From positions 1,117,501-1,181,500 of the forward strand of contig NZ_CP050440.1 of NCBI RefSeq assembly GCF_011769525.1: a stretch of 64,000 nt of DNA, read 5' to 3'. Below, piece after piece: positions 1 to 9,421 of the stretch (positions within the stretch are counted from its first letter, which is position 1; each line of letters starts with the position of its first letter). This DNA comes from Tolypothrix sp. PCC 7910 (GTDB lineage: Bacteria; Cyanobacteriota; Cyanobacteriia; Cyanobacteriales; Nostocaceae). A program made the translations under genes and the position numbers. The notes beneath the pieces were generated by a model. The model did no database searches. It saw nothing but the letters and a program-made list of their open reading frames with translations, and was not told where the DNA came from.

Positions 1-800
1 GTTAGGTGATAGAGCTTTTTGCGCTTATGCTGATATAGTTACTATTACAAAACTTGGTTGTGACGCTGTATTCCGTAAGCATCAATCTCGCACAACCACT
101 ATGCGAAAAGGTAAAATTGTTGGTGATTGTGACAAGCTTGTTACTTGGCATAAACCTAAAAGATGCCCCAAGGGATTAAGTAAAGATGAATTTGATGCTT
201 TACCTCAAAGTATAACTGTGCGAGAGATTTACTATTACATTGTTATTCCTGGTTTTCGCACAGCACGGGTTAGCTTAATTACTACTCTTTTAGATAAATC
301 AACTTATTCTACTTTAGAAGTTATTGGACTTTACGGCAAACGCTGGGATGTTGAACTTGATTTAAGACATTTAAAAACTACTTTGGGTATGGATATTCTC
401 CGATGTAAAACACCCTCAATGGTACGTAAAGAAATTCATGTTTATTTACTCGCTTACAATCTACTTCGTAGTTTAATGTGGCAGGCTGGGACTACTTACA
501 ATACTCCTCCCTTACGTTTATCATTGCAGGGTACTCGTCATCATTTAATTAATTTTATTGATAAATTAGAGGCGGTTACTCTTCAAAAACGTCGGCGAAT
601 TTACCGCACTTTGCTAAAAGTTATTGTTCACAAACCAGTTCCTGACCGCCCCGCCAGAACTGAGCCACGCGCCAGAAAACGTCGTCCGAAAGCTTACCCT
701 TCAATGACCAAGCCCCGGCATGAATTACGTAAACAATTACAAACTGCTTAATTGGTAAGCTTTACAGCTTTTCTTAGTGCCATTCCGCTCTAAGGCATTG
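1..800 (+). mobile_element. Right portion of an IS4-type insertion sequence
   Basis: The transposase frame ends at 751. Within about 50 bases the sequence changes to a fragment of an unrelated gene (HAD family), so the right end of the element is probably near 795-803. The left end is outside the window, so terminal repeats and target duplication cannot be checked. Confidence 0.5.
2..751 (+). CDS. IS4-family transposase, C-terminal part (5' end outside window)
   Basis: The reading frame is open from base 2 through an internal ATG at 101 to the stop at 751, so this is the C-terminal 250 or so residues of a longer gene that begins before the window. It carries the IS4-type Y-x2-R-x3-E-x6-K signature (YGKRWDVELDLRHLK, around bases 335-380), which holds the last acidic residue of the DDE active site. 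The upstream part reads GDRAFCAYADI and later FRKHQSR, typical of the second DDE segment of this family. The tail is basic. It would cut and join the ends of its own insertion sequence. Whether the whole gene is intact cannot be judged here. Confidence 0.88.
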   Translation, partial: LGDRAFCAYADIVTITKLGCDAVFRKHQSRTTTMRKGKIVGDCDKLVTWHKPKRCPKGLSKDEFDALPQSITVREIYYYIVIPGFRTARVSLITTLLDKSTYSTLEVIGLYGKRWDVELDLRHLKTTLGMDILRCKTPSMVRKEIHVYLLAYNLLRSLMWQAGTTYNTPPLRLSLQGTRHHLINFIDKLEAVTLQKRRRIYRTLLKVIVHKPVPDRPARTEPRARKRRPKAYPSMTKPRHELRKQLQTA

Positions 801-804
801 ACAG

Positions 805-1037
805 TTGCAGAAAATTTGTAGGTTCACTATCGATGATGAGCGCACTGAATACGAAGGGCAAACTCTGCGTGAGCATATTGGTTTACCTCGTCCTGTCAAT
901 CAGTTCACCGCAAATGCAGCTGCTCGAGAATTAGTCAGTCTGTACCGTGATCGCTTTTCCACGATTGGATTATTTGAAAATATTCTTTATCCGCAAATTC
1001 CTGAAACTCTCAAAACTCTGCGCGCCTATGCCCAGAA
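805..1037 (+). pseudogene. HAD-family (phosphoglycolate-phosphatase-like) gene fragment
   Basis: The frame encodes a stretch with the HAD cap-to-core pattern, including LVSLYRDRFSTIGLFEN followed by LYPQIPETLKTLR, as in phosphoglycolate phosphatase-like hydrolases. The N-terminal DxDGT motif and the C-terminal lysine and acidic motifs are absent. The fragment starts right after the insertion-sequence end and stops where sequence from an EamA transporter on the other strand begins. It starts only with a TTG and has no good ribosome site. I infer a dead remnant rather than a gene. Confidence 0.6.
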
Positions 1038-1275
1038 CAGCGATCGCTGCCAAACCGAGCCTTAGAGTCATGGGTTCTTGGAGTAAGGGGATGGCGACAA
1101 GTGCTGCCAGCATCGGCACACTCAGTTGTACCACCGCTGCCTGCGTTACTTGCAAGCCTGGTAAGGCATGATACCAAATGGCATAGCCCATCCCGGATGC
1201 ATCGCTCCAGCGGCGATCGCAAAGCAGGCCGCATAGGCAATTCATGCAACCGTCGCCGTAAATTGGCTTTTGCAT
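1038..1275 (-). pseudogene. EamA/DMT-family permease fragment, frameshifted
   Basis: On the minus strand the frame reads GMGYAIWYHALPGLQVTQAA, then VVQLSVPMLAALVAIPLLQE, which is the ninth to tenth membrane-helix region of EamA (DMT superfamily) exporters. Just upstream, around base 1200, the matching helix continues in another frame (IAYAACFAIAAGA), so a small deletion has shifted the frame. The C-terminus is also lost at the junction with the HAD fragment near 1038. Broken at both ends and frameshifted, it is a relic. Confidence 0.6.
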
Positions 1276-1439
1276 CCTTATCTGTTCCCTCTGGTATAAC
1301 TTCCGCCTTTTATATATACTGCCTTGATTGTGAAAAATGTGATTATTAGCTGTAGATGTTGGTTCAAAACGGGAGTCAATAATAAATCATTTCCCACCCA
1401 TACATACAGATTTATAAACTTTTGCTAAAAAATACTTGG

Positions 1440-1467
1440 GTAGGGGCGTGCAACTGTACGCCCCTAC
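1440..1467. repeat. Hairpin-forming dispersed repeat
   Basis: A 10-base inverted repeat (GTAGGGGCGT / ACGCCCCTAC) with an 8-base loop. GTAGGGGC-type hairpins recur in cyanobacterial intergenic DNA; a relative with different arms is at 31750-31776. No T-tract follows, so it is not an obvious terminator. Confidence 0.6.
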
Positions 1468-1537
1468 CTGTTTAGTTTATTAAGCGGAAAAAAGCTGTAA
1501 TTTTTGACCGTTATTTAGCAAAGCGTAAATTTAATTA

Positions 1538-1867
1538 CTACCACCAAATACGATTGCCGTTTTCGTCAACTCTTGCTTGTCGAATTACATCAGAAATTTC
1601 TTCAGCGTCTTTAACATGGTGAAGTGCTTTCTTTTCACCATTTGGTTCATCAACAACGAAGTAAGTAGGAACTTTAATGTGATCGCCTGTAATGTCTGGT
1701 GAATCTACAGCAACTTGTTGAGCCTTCTCTTCCACTGACTGAGGTTCGTCAGCAATTCTATCTCCAGGATTGGCTGTTAAGTTTCTTTCTTTTACATTGG
1801 GCTCGTCTTGGGCATGCCAATCTTCGCTTACTGGTTGTTTAATCTGCTCGTTTGGTTCATTAGTCAT
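1538..1867 (-). CDS. Small acidic hypothetical protein
   Basis: A 109-residue, strongly hydrophilic and acidic protein with no membrane segment and no signal peptide. It is rich in Glu, Asp, Asn and Pro in the first 65 residues, which look disordered. The more ordered end (VPTYFVVDEPNGEKKALHHV onward) ends in NGNRIWW. The frame starts with ATG at 1867 and is bounded by AT-rich intergenic DNA. I do not recognise a family. Low-complexity N-terminus plus a short conserved-looking C-terminus suggests a soluble accessory or stress protein, but no function can be assigned. Confidence 0.6.
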   Translation of the reverse strand: MTNEPNEQIKQPVSEDWHAQDEPNVKERNLTANPGDRIADEPQSVEEKAQQVAVDSPDITGDHIKVPTYFVVDEPNGEKKALHHVKDAEEISDVIRQARVDENGNRIWW

Positions 1868-2751
1868 AACTATTGCGGTGATTTAAAACTATGCATTTAC
1901 TAACATCAATTTAGAGAATAAAATGCCTCAAGAGTTCTTTCTCTAGAGAGAGTTTGAGAATATTAATTTAAGGCAGATGTCTGAAGTTATATATTCATCA
2001 CAATATTGTTAAAAAACTTCTTGCCTGAGAAATAGCTAATATTTATTTTTTGCCTCAAAAGACAGATTAACAGATGTAGGTTGTGTTAGCAGCGAGAGTA
2101 CGGCACCGAGAAAAATGGTGCCTTTCTTTATAAATAGCTTTTAGCCTTTTCCCAAAACCAATTTTGAGTTCAAAACCCTTAACTGAGTAGTATTGCGCTA
2201 TAGCAGTGGCTGGTACAGGCAAAAAGACTTGTGGCTTTTAGTCATAGACATTTCATGATTAGAGACACTGTGCGATCGCCTAATGTTGGGAAACAGCATT
2301 GCCTAAAAACGGTTGCAATCTTCAGGCGCTAACGTTTAGTTGCCACAAATGTGTTGTCCGCTTGCACCGAAAAGATTAAGAATTAATTTGTAAAGCTTGT
2401 GGGATAAGCGTTTTAGCTTTATCAATCAAGGCAGAGGGCATGAGGCACAAGTCAGTCCCAATGCTGAAATTTTAAACTACACATTTTAGGTTACACTTTG
2501 TAACAACTTTACAGCACTAGTTCTCAGGATTAAGTAACTATAAATTTATTCAGTATAGTTTTTATTCTCAATAATATGGAATATATTTATTGGTTACCTG
2601 TTATATTTTTAACCAAAAATAATGTCAGCATTTTTATGAACTCTGCTTTGCAAGCATACTTTCATTATAGATGAACTTACAGATTTTCACCTTGTTTTTC
2701 GAGTGTTGTAAGTAATAACAATTACGTATAATTACACAAATAAAATCATAT
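1868..2751. other. Long AT-rich intergenic region
   Basis: About 880 bases between divergent genes with no convincing reading frame. It holds scattered HIP1-like sites (near 2270) and probably the promoters of both flanking genes. I see no RNA gene or clear terminator. Confidence 0.5.
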
Positions 2752-5700
2752 ATGCCAATATCTCATTACTCAATTTTAATTCTGGAGGATTCAGCCGAGG
2801 AACGGACATTATACCGCCGTTATTTAAATCAAGATAGAACTGCCACCTATGATGTAGTTGAGGTGGAGACAGAATTAGAAGCATGGACATACCTGCTACA
2901 AAACAAGCCAGACCTAATACTTTTAGATTCTCAGTTACTAGAGATAGATAGCTTAAAATTTCTCGACCAGTTGCGGTTGGAATTTGACAGTTTTCAACTG
3001 CCAGTGATTATGTTAACGGGGCTGGGGGATACTGCGATCGCAATTCAAGCTATCAAAGCTGGTGCTTCCGATTATTTAATCAAAGACAAACTTACCCAAA
3101 CTGGATTCTGCCGTGCTATTCATACTGTTTTAGAAAAAACTCAACTGAAGCAGCAGATTCGGATGCAGGAGCAACAAAAATTATTGTTAGCACAAATGCT
3201 ACTCCGCATTCGTCAGTTTTTACGTTTAGAGGAAATTTTGGCAACAGCCGTGCAAGAGGTGCGGCAATTTCTCAATGCAGATAGGGTAATTGTTTACCAG
3301 TTTGATCATGAGATGAATGGCAAAATATCTGCCGAATCAGTAATATCTCCGTGGACAAGTTGTCTCAACCATCATATCAACGACACTTGCTTTCGCGCCA
3401 ATCAGGTAATAGCCTATGGTGGTGGCAAAATTAAAGCAATTTCTGATATTCATCAAGCTGGATTTACAGCCTGCCATATCGAATTTTTAGAGCAATTGGC
3501 AGTGAAGGCTAATCTGGTTGTACCAATTTTGTTGAACACAGAAGCAAAAGACCAGGAATCTGCTAAACATCAACTATGGGGGTTACTGATTGCCCACCAG
3601 TGCAGCAATACTCGTGAGTGGCAAACAAATGAACTTGACTTACTCCAACAACTTGCTGTGCAGCTGGCTGTAGCCATTCAACAGGCAGAACTGTGTGAAC
3701 AACTGCAAAATCTCAACACATCTTTAGAACAGAAGATACAAGAACGAACAGAGCAACTGCAAGCGAGCGAACAGAGATTTCGGGCTATTTTCAATCACAG
3801 TTTTCAATTTGCAGGGTTGTTAACAACTGAGGGAATTGTACTGGAGGTCAACCAAACAGCTTTAGATTTTCGGGGATTGCAATTAGAAGATGTGATCAAT
3901 CGCCCGTTGTGGGAAACTGAGTGGTTGATAGTTTCTCCCGCAGAGCATAACAAATTAAAGCAAGCGATCGCCCGTGCAGCCCAAGGTGAATTTATCCGCT
4001 ATGAAGTAGAAATTTACAATGCAGACGATCAAATAGTCACTGTAGACTTTTCGATTCGTCCCGTGAAAGATGAATCAGGCAAAGTAGTCATGCTGATTCC
4101 CGAAGGGCGAGATATTAGCGAACACAAAAAGGCACAAAAGGCACTTCAGGAAAGCCAAATTCTCTTGCAGGTTGTCATGGATAGCCTACCCATAGCTATT
4201 TTTTGGAAAGATAGAAACTGCCGTTACCTGGGTTGCAACCGCCAATTACTTTTAGATAGCGGACATTCATCTATTCAAGAAATTATTGGCAAAACAGACT
4301 TTGATATGGTGTGGCAAGAGCAAGCACCAATTTATCAGGCAGACGATCGCATCGTCATGGAATCTGGTCAGGCTAAATTTAATATTGAAGAACCATTTAC
4401 CAAAGCTGGCAATATTCACAGATGGTTACGCACTAATAAAATCCCGTTACACAACGCTGAGGGTGAAATTATTGGCGTTGTCGCCAGCTATGAAGACATT
4501 ACAGAACGCAAGGAAATTGAGCAAGCATTACAAAAAAGTGAACGACGCTACGCCACTCTAGCGGCATCAGCCCCCGTTGGCATTTACCGTGCAGATGCTC
4601 AAGGAAATTTTTTGTATGTCAATGAACGCTGGTGTCAGGAAACAGGCTTAAATCTCCAAGCTGCTTTAGGGTGCGGATGGCAAGTAGCGCTGCACCCAGA
4701 AGATAGAAATTTAGTTGAGTCCCAATGGCATCGTCTTATCCAAACAGGCGAAAGGTTTTGTTTGGAATATCGGTTTGTACAACCAGATGGCGCTGAAACT
4801 TGGGTATTTGGGCAAGCTGTACCCGAAACAGATCCCGAAGGCAAGGTGATTGGTTATGTCGGCACAATTACTAATATCAACCCCAGCAAACAAGCAGAAG
4901 CAGCTTTGCGGCGCAGCCAACAACTTTATCGCACCCTAGTAGATAACTTTCCTAATGGTACAGTTGTGCTATTTGACCATGAATTGCGCTATCTACTAGT
5001 TGGAGGCTTAGAACTTGCTAGTGCAGGTTTGAACAAAGCAGCAATGGAAGGAAAAACCGTTTGGGAAATCTTTTCACCAGAACTATGTCAAATAACCATG
5101 CCTTTCATGAAACAAGCACTAGCTGGAGAATCGGTAATTGCAGAGGTTCCCGATCAAGATAAATTCTACCTCACACATCATATTCCGGTGCGAGATGAAC
5201 AGGGCAATGTGATTGCGGGTATTTTGATGACGCAAAACATTACCGAACGCAAAAAATCTGAGAATGCACTTAGGGATAGTGAGGAGAAATTTCGCCAATT
5301 TGCCGAAAACAGTCGCCAAGTGATGTTATTGCGTCAGGTTGACTCGGGAGAGTTACTTTATGCCAACCCCACTTATGAGGAAGTTTGGGGGCAACCCAGA
5401 GAAAGCTTGTATGCAAATCCTGACTCTTGGATGGCTGCTATGCATCCAGATGATGTGCCGCGCATTGCTGTTGCTTATGAAGCTGCAAGTGGTAAGGGAT
5501 TCTTTAGTGAAGAGTACCGGATTATTCGGCCTGATGGCTCGATTCGGTGGATATGGGGCAGATGCTTCCCTATCAAAGATCCAACTGGGAAAACTTATCG
5601 CATTGGTGCCATCGGGGAAGACATTACAGAGCGCAAACACACACAACAAGAGCGCGATCGCCTCTTAGAAATTTTAGAAAAACAAAATCAGACTTTAGAG

Positions 5701-7686
5701 GAAGAAGTTACCCAGCGTACCGCCGAGTTACGAGCTGTCATTGATGCAATTCCCGACTATTTATTTGTTGTAGATCGTCAAGAGATGCGAACTATTTACT
5801 GTAACGATAGCTATGCTCAAGGAGCCTTTCAGCAACCCCGCGAGCAAATAGAAGGAAAAACTGTATTTGAAATTTTTCCACCCCAATATGCTAATTATTT
5901 CGCCCAGCAAAATCAGCAAGTATTTGACTCTGGAGAATTGCTACGTATCCAAGAAACTCTGAATTTTGAGGGTAATAATAATACTTTCGATACAATTAAA
6001 GTACCATTAAAGCATGACAATGGTGAAGTTTATGCCCTTGTTGGCACAGCAAGAAATATTACTGCCATCAAACAATTAGAATTGGAACTGCAGCACAGCA
6101 AAGAACGCTTTCGTAATCTTGTAGAAACATCTAGCGATTGGGTGTGGGAAATTAATGAATTTGGTTTTTACACCTATGCTAGCCCTCAAATTATCAATGT
6201 TTTAGGATATTCACCCGAAGAAATTATCGGCAAAACTCCCTTTGATTTAATGCCACCAGAAGAAGCAGAAAGAGTATTGCAGGAGTTTATGAAATTTGTC
6301 TCTGTGCAAGCTCCTTTTCAATGTTTAGAAAATAGTAATCGCCATAAAGATGGACGATTAGTTACTTTAGAAACGAGCGGAGTTCCTATTTTTGATGCGA
6401 ATAAAGAATTTCGCGGCTATCGAGGCATGGATCGCGATGTCACCGCACGCAAACTAGCAGAAGCTCAACTACATCTAACAAACGAACAACTTGCTGCTTC
6501 CAATGCCGAACTCGCTCGTGCTACCCGCTTGAAAGATGAATTTCTCGCCAACATGAGTCATGAACTACGCACCCCCCTTAATGCCATTTTGGGTATGTCG
6601 GAAGTGTTGCAGGACGAGATATTTGGAGCAATTAATGACAAGCAAAGACAGAGTTTACAAACCATTGAGCGCAGTGGTAATCATCTATTGGAATTAATTA
6701 ACGACATCCTGGATTTATCTAAAATAGAAGCAGGGCAGCTGGAATTAGGCTACACACAGATAGCTATTCGTCAGCTTTGCGAATCCAGTTTAGCGTTTAT
6801 TAAACAGCAAGCTTACCAAAAACGCATTCAGCTGAAAGTGAAAATTGCCCCACAGCTACCAAAACTTTTGCTTGATGAACGACGCATCCGCCAAGTTTTG
6901 ATTAATCTGCTCAATAATGCTGTGAAATTTACACCAGAAGGCGGGCGAATTACCTTAGAAGTTAGCTGTCATGCTTTAGAAGTAGAAAAGACATCCCCGG
7001 CAGGTTTCATTCGCATTGCCGTAATTGATACAGGTATTGGGATTGCCCCAGAAAATCTCAACAAACTGTTTAAACCCTTCATCCAAATTGATGGTGCTTT
7101 AAACCGTCAATACGCTGGTACAGGATTAGGGCTAGCTCTCACCAAGCGGATTGTAGAATTACATGGCGGTAAAGTAGGGGTGAGTAGTGAACTGGGTGTA
7201 GGAAGTTGCTTTACGGTTGATTTACCCTGTAGCAATCTCTGTGAATATTCTTTTGAGCCAGTGAACCGAGTCGCCGCTGAGCTAGATTCTACCGTCAACG
7301 AAACAGTAGCAGATTCACCCCTAATTTTACTAGCAGAAGATAACGAAGCTAATGTTTTGACAATTTCTAGTTATTTAGAGGCAAAAGGCTTCCAGATAAT
7401 CTTGGCCAAAAATGGACAAGAAGCGATCGCCCTCACCAAAACCCAACTTCCCGACTTAATTTTGATGGATATTCAAATGCCGGGAATGGATGGGATAGAA
7501 GCAATCAAGCAGATTCGATTAGAGCAAAACTTCGTAAATATTCCCATCATTGCCCTCACAGCCTTAGCCATGCCAGGTGATAGAGAAAAATGTTTAGCCG
7601 TCGGCGCAAACGACTATATTCCCAAACCCATCAAACTCAATCAACTAACAACCAGAATTAAACAACTTTTAGAAGTCAAAGATTAA
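2752..7686 (+). CDS. Hybrid sensor histidine kinase with DXCF-type cyanobacteriochrome GAF and seven PAS domains
   Basis: A 1644-residue soluble sensor. Domains in order: receiver (about 5-125, Asp59), GAF (about 155-312), coiled coil, PAS repeats starting near 336, 463, 591, 716, 838, 994 and 1113, HisKA (His1270 in MSHELRTP), HATPase (about 1373-1491) and a C-terminal receiver (about 1521-1643, Asp1573 in LMDIQMPGMDG). The GAF has the bilin-binding pattern of cyanobacteriochromes: a DTCF motif (Cys213) and, 28 residues later, the canonical Cys241 followed by His (TACHIEF), then VKANLVVPI and LWGLLIAHQC. This is the DXCF subfamily layout known from TePixJ. It should therefore bind a phycobilin and sense light, passing signal through PAS modules to the kinase and then its own receiver. 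No membrane segments. It is monocistronic, with a long upstream region. Chromophore and colours are inferred, not shown. Confidence 0.9.
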   Translation: MPISHYSILILEDSAEERTLYRRYLNQDRTATYDVVEVETELEAWTYLLQNKPDLILLDSQLLEIDSLKFLDQLRLEFDSFQLPVIMLTGLGDTAIAIQAIKAGASDYLIKDKLTQTGFCRAIHTVLEKTQLKQQIRMQEQQKLLLAQMLLRIRQFLRLEEILATAVQEVRQFLNADRVIVYQFDHEMNGKISAESVISPWTSCLNHHINDTCFRANQVIAYGGGKIKAISDIHQAGFTACHIEFLEQLAVKANLVVPILLNTEAKDQESAKHQLWGLLIAHQCSNTREWQTNELDLLQQLAVQLAVAIQQAELCEQLQNLNTSLEQKIQERTEQLQASEQRFRAIFNHSFQFAGLLTTEGIVLEVNQTALDFRGLQLEDVINRPLWETEWLIVSPAEHNKLKQAIARAAQGEFIRYEVEIYNADDQIVTVDFSIRPVKDESGKVVMLIPEGRDISEHKKAQKALQESQILLQVVMDSLPIAIFWKDRNCRYLGCNRQLLLDSGHSSIQEIIGKTDFDMVWQEQAPIYQADDRIVMESGQAKFNIEEPFTKAGNIHRWLRTNKIPLHNAEGEIIGVVASYEDITERKEIEQALQKSERRYATLAASAPVGIYRADAQGNFLYVNERWCQETGLNLQAALGCGWQVALHPEDRNLVESQWHRLIQTGERFCLEYRFVQPDGAETWVFGQAVPETDPEGKVIGYVGTITNINPSKQAEAALRRSQQLYRTLVDNFPNGTVVLFDHELRYLLVGGLELASAGLNKAAMEGKTVWEIFSPELCQITMPFMKQALAGESVIAEVPDQDKFYLTHHIPVRDEQGNVIAGILMTQNITERKKSENALRDSEEKFRQFAENSRQVMLLRQVDSGELLYANPTYEEVWGQPRESLYANPDSWMAAMHPDDVPRIAVAYEAASGKGFFSEEYRIIRPDGSIRWIWGRCFPIKDPTGKTYRIGAIGEDITERKHTQQERDRLLEILEKQNQTLEEEVTQRTAELRAVIDAIPDYLFVVDRQEMRTIYCNDSYAQGAFQQPREQIEGKTVFEIFPPQYANYFAQQNQQVFDSGELLRIQETLNFEGNNNTFDTIKVPLKHDNGEVYALVGTARNITAIKQLELELQHSKERFRNLVETSSDWVWEINEFGFYTYASPQIINVLGYSPEEIIGKTPFDLMPPEEAERVLQEFMKFVSVQAPFQCLENSNRHKDGRLVTLETSGVPIFDANKEFRGYRGMDRDVTARKLAEAQLHLTNEQLAASNAELARATRLKDEFLANMSHELRTPLNAILGMSEVLQDEIFGAINDKQRQSLQTIERSGNHLLELINDILDLSKIEAGQLELGYTQIAIRQLCESSLAFIKQQAYQKRIQLKVKIAPQLPKLLLDERRIRQVLINLLNNAVKFTPEGGRITLEVSCHALEVEKTSPAGFIRIAVIDTGIGIAPENLNKLFKPFIQIDGALNRQYAGTGLGLALTKRIVELHGGKVGVSSELGVGSCFTVDLPCSNLCEYSFEPVNRVAAELDSTVNETVADSPLILLAEDNEANVLTISSYLEAKGFQIILAKNGQEAIALTKTQLPDLILMDIQMPGMDGIEAIKQIRLEQNFVNIPIIALTALAMPGDREKCLAVGANDYIPKPIKLNQLTTRIKQLLEVKD

Positions 7687-7699
7687 AGATATTTTGGTG

Positions 7700-7862
7700 T
7701 TTGTCATTCGTTATTCGTTATTCGTCATTCGTCATTTGTCATTTGTCATTTGTCATTTGTTGTTTGTCTGATAACCAATTACCAATTACCAATTACCCAT
7801 TACCCATTACCAATTACCAATTACCCATTACCCATTACCAATTACCAATTACCCATTACCCA
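7700..7862. repeat. STRR heptamer array
   Basis: Tandem 7-base units, first of the CATTTGT/CATTCGT type, then of the ATTACCA/ATTACCC type, filling the space between two convergent genes. This is the short tandemly repeated repetitive DNA known from Nostocales. Confidence 0.9.
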
Positions 7863-7880
7863 TGACCCAATCGCCAATCC

Positions 7881-9011
7881 CTACCAATTGTGATGAATCT
7901 CAATCCCTCGACTTTTCATAGTTTCCATAAATAAATCTGTAGGCAATGCTTCTTCTACAGGTGCAACTCCTGGTTTTTTCAGTTTGCCTTCTAAGAGCAA
8001 TTGCGCGATACTACCTGTACCACAACCAGAAGCTAAGGCAGTATTTTCATGCAATAAATCGGCACAATAAACGGCTGTTTTACCATCTTTTTGACCTGTA
8101 ACTTCTGCACGCACTGCTACACCAATTCCGGTGAAAGGATTGGTCACATCTGTCATAAAATGGCTGACATGAGAGAGAAATTCAATCATGGCTCGACGCT
8201 GCATTAACCATTTAGGGAAAATATGCGCCGCTATCCAAGTCATGTGATTATAAAAATCAGGTACTGAACCAAATTTTGTAATTACAGTTTTCACGGAGGG
8301 GAAAGAATGGGGCATCGTAAAAGTTTCTGGCATATCAAACCAGTAAACGCCAGTACGCCCATAGGGGGATGCAAAATTAACAATTTCCCTTTGACTGTAT
8401 GGTTCAACTAATTGCCAATTGCCATCAATCCAAGCTTCAAACTGATGCTGCAACCCTAAAAAAGTTGTTCGCATCACAGTGATACCAGCACCACCAGAAC
8501 CAGATACTAAATAACTTAAATGAATTTTTTCTGGTTTATCAAATTGCTCGACACATTGACGCACCATGCTGTTAGAAATACCAGGAAAAATCCCCGTATT
8601 AATAATTGCCGTGACATTAGCAGCAGCAGCCTGTTCGTTCAACTTCAAAGCTTTACTAGTATAAGACCGATGGTCACTGACATCTAAATAGTTGACACCT
8701 TGTTCTATACAAATTTCTAGAACCTTAGTATCTCGGTAGTGAAAGGGGCCTGCACAGTGGATAACTAAATCGGAATTAGCGATCGCTTTTTGTAGCCTAT
8801 CAACTTCCGCTAAGTCCAACACCAAAAACTCTACTTCTGTTCCCAGATTCCAGTCCTGTTTGGTAGTTAGCCATTTCGCGTCTACATCCCCTTCATTTCC
8901 TGGAGAACGTCCGGTAATCGTAATTTTTGCTTGGGTGTGGGTCGCCAGATCTTGAGCAACACTGCTACCAATCCTCCCCCTTCCTCCCAAAATTAAAACG
9001 CGGTTTGTCAT
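7881..9011 (-). CDS. Saccharopine dehydrogenase-like NAD(P)-binding protein
   Basis: A 376-residue enzyme with an N-terminal Rossmann fold: VLILGGRGRIGSSVA at residues 5-19 is the dinucleotide-binding glycine motif, and the second strand ends in TGRS. LVIHCAGPF and VNYLDVSDHRSY are typical of the saccharopine dehydrogenase superfamily. The C-terminal half has the characteristic insert domain and a glycine-rich end (ASGCGTGS). The family includes saccharopine reductases and trans-acting enoyl reductases, so the substrate is unknown. The start is the ATG at 9011. It lies alone on the minus strand, ending beside an STRR array. Confidence 0.8.
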   Translation of the reverse strand: MTNRVLILGGRGRIGSSVAQDLATHTQAKITITGRSPGNEGDVDAKWLTTKQDWNLGTEVEFLVLDLAEVDRLQKAIANSDLVIHCAGPFHYRDTKVLEICIEQGVNYLDVSDHRSYTSKALKLNEQAAAANVTAIINTGIFPGISNSMVRQCVEQFDKPEKIHLSYLVSGSGGAGITVMRTTFLGLQHQFEAWIDGNWQLVEPYSQREIVNFASPYGRTGVYWFDMPETFTMPHSFPSVKTVITKFGSVPDFYNHMTWIAAHIFPKWLMQRRAMIEFLSHVSHFMTDVTNPFTGIGVAVRAEVTGQKDGKTAVYCADLLHENTALASGCGTGSIAQLLLEGKLKKPGVAPVEEALPTDLFMETMKSRGIEIHHNW

Positions 9012-9035
9012 GATTACTGCTGGGCAAAACTAGCT

Positions 9036-9216
9036 TTTAGTAGTCGGCGTAAGTTCTAGATAACTGGCTTTGGCTGTCATTCTTACAAAGTTCTGAGCGG
9101 AGGAAACCTCCGCTCAGACTTTGCACTGTGTCCTTAGTCAATTGTCATTTGTAAGGATTTTAAGCCTATTTATGTTTCGTAACATAATTTCGTTTCTTTC
9201 TACCGACTGACTTATT
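9036..9216. repeat. MITE-like dispersed repeat, copy 1
   Basis: This region shares a mosaic of sequence with 58976-59107: GTCGGCG near the left end, ATAACTGGCT and GGCTGTCAT inside, then AAGGATTT and AAGCCTATTTA, and ACCGACT at the right end. The ends are inverted (GTCGG and CCGAC). This copy carries an extra perfect 12-base hairpin at 9092-9118 that the other copy lacks. There is no coding capacity. Confidence 0.6.
9092..9118. repeat. Perfect 12-bp hairpin
   Basis: Inverted arms TCTGAGCGGAGG / CCTCCGCTCAGA with an AAA loop, inside the dispersed repeat. It has no T-tract, so transcription termination is uncertain. Confidence 0.7.
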
Positions 9217-9323
9217 GCAACAATTTTCAGCCCTGTTTGTCATCGGCAACAAGTTAGACATTGGAAGATGGGGATTGGGGATTGGGTAATGGGCAACAAG
9301 CACAAACACCAAACATCGGCTAT

Positions 9324-9357
9324 AAAAAAAGCTCAGTTGTCTAAATACAACTAAGCT
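9324..9357 (-). terminator. Rho-independent terminator of the Hsp20 gene
   Basis: Read on the minus strand, arms AGCTTAGTTGT and ACAACTGAGCT (one G-T pair) flank a short loop and are followed at once by a run of seven T. It lies about 65 bases past the stop of the small heat-shock gene. Confidence 0.8.
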
Positions 9358-9421
9358 GGGATTTAAATTACATCACTAAACGCGCAAAAAGATTACAATT
9401 GTGCATTCGTTGGAAATAGAT

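Noticed and set aside
7700-7862. CRISPR array
   Set aside because: The repeat unit is 7 bases with no unique spacers, and no cas genes are near. It is STRR DNA.
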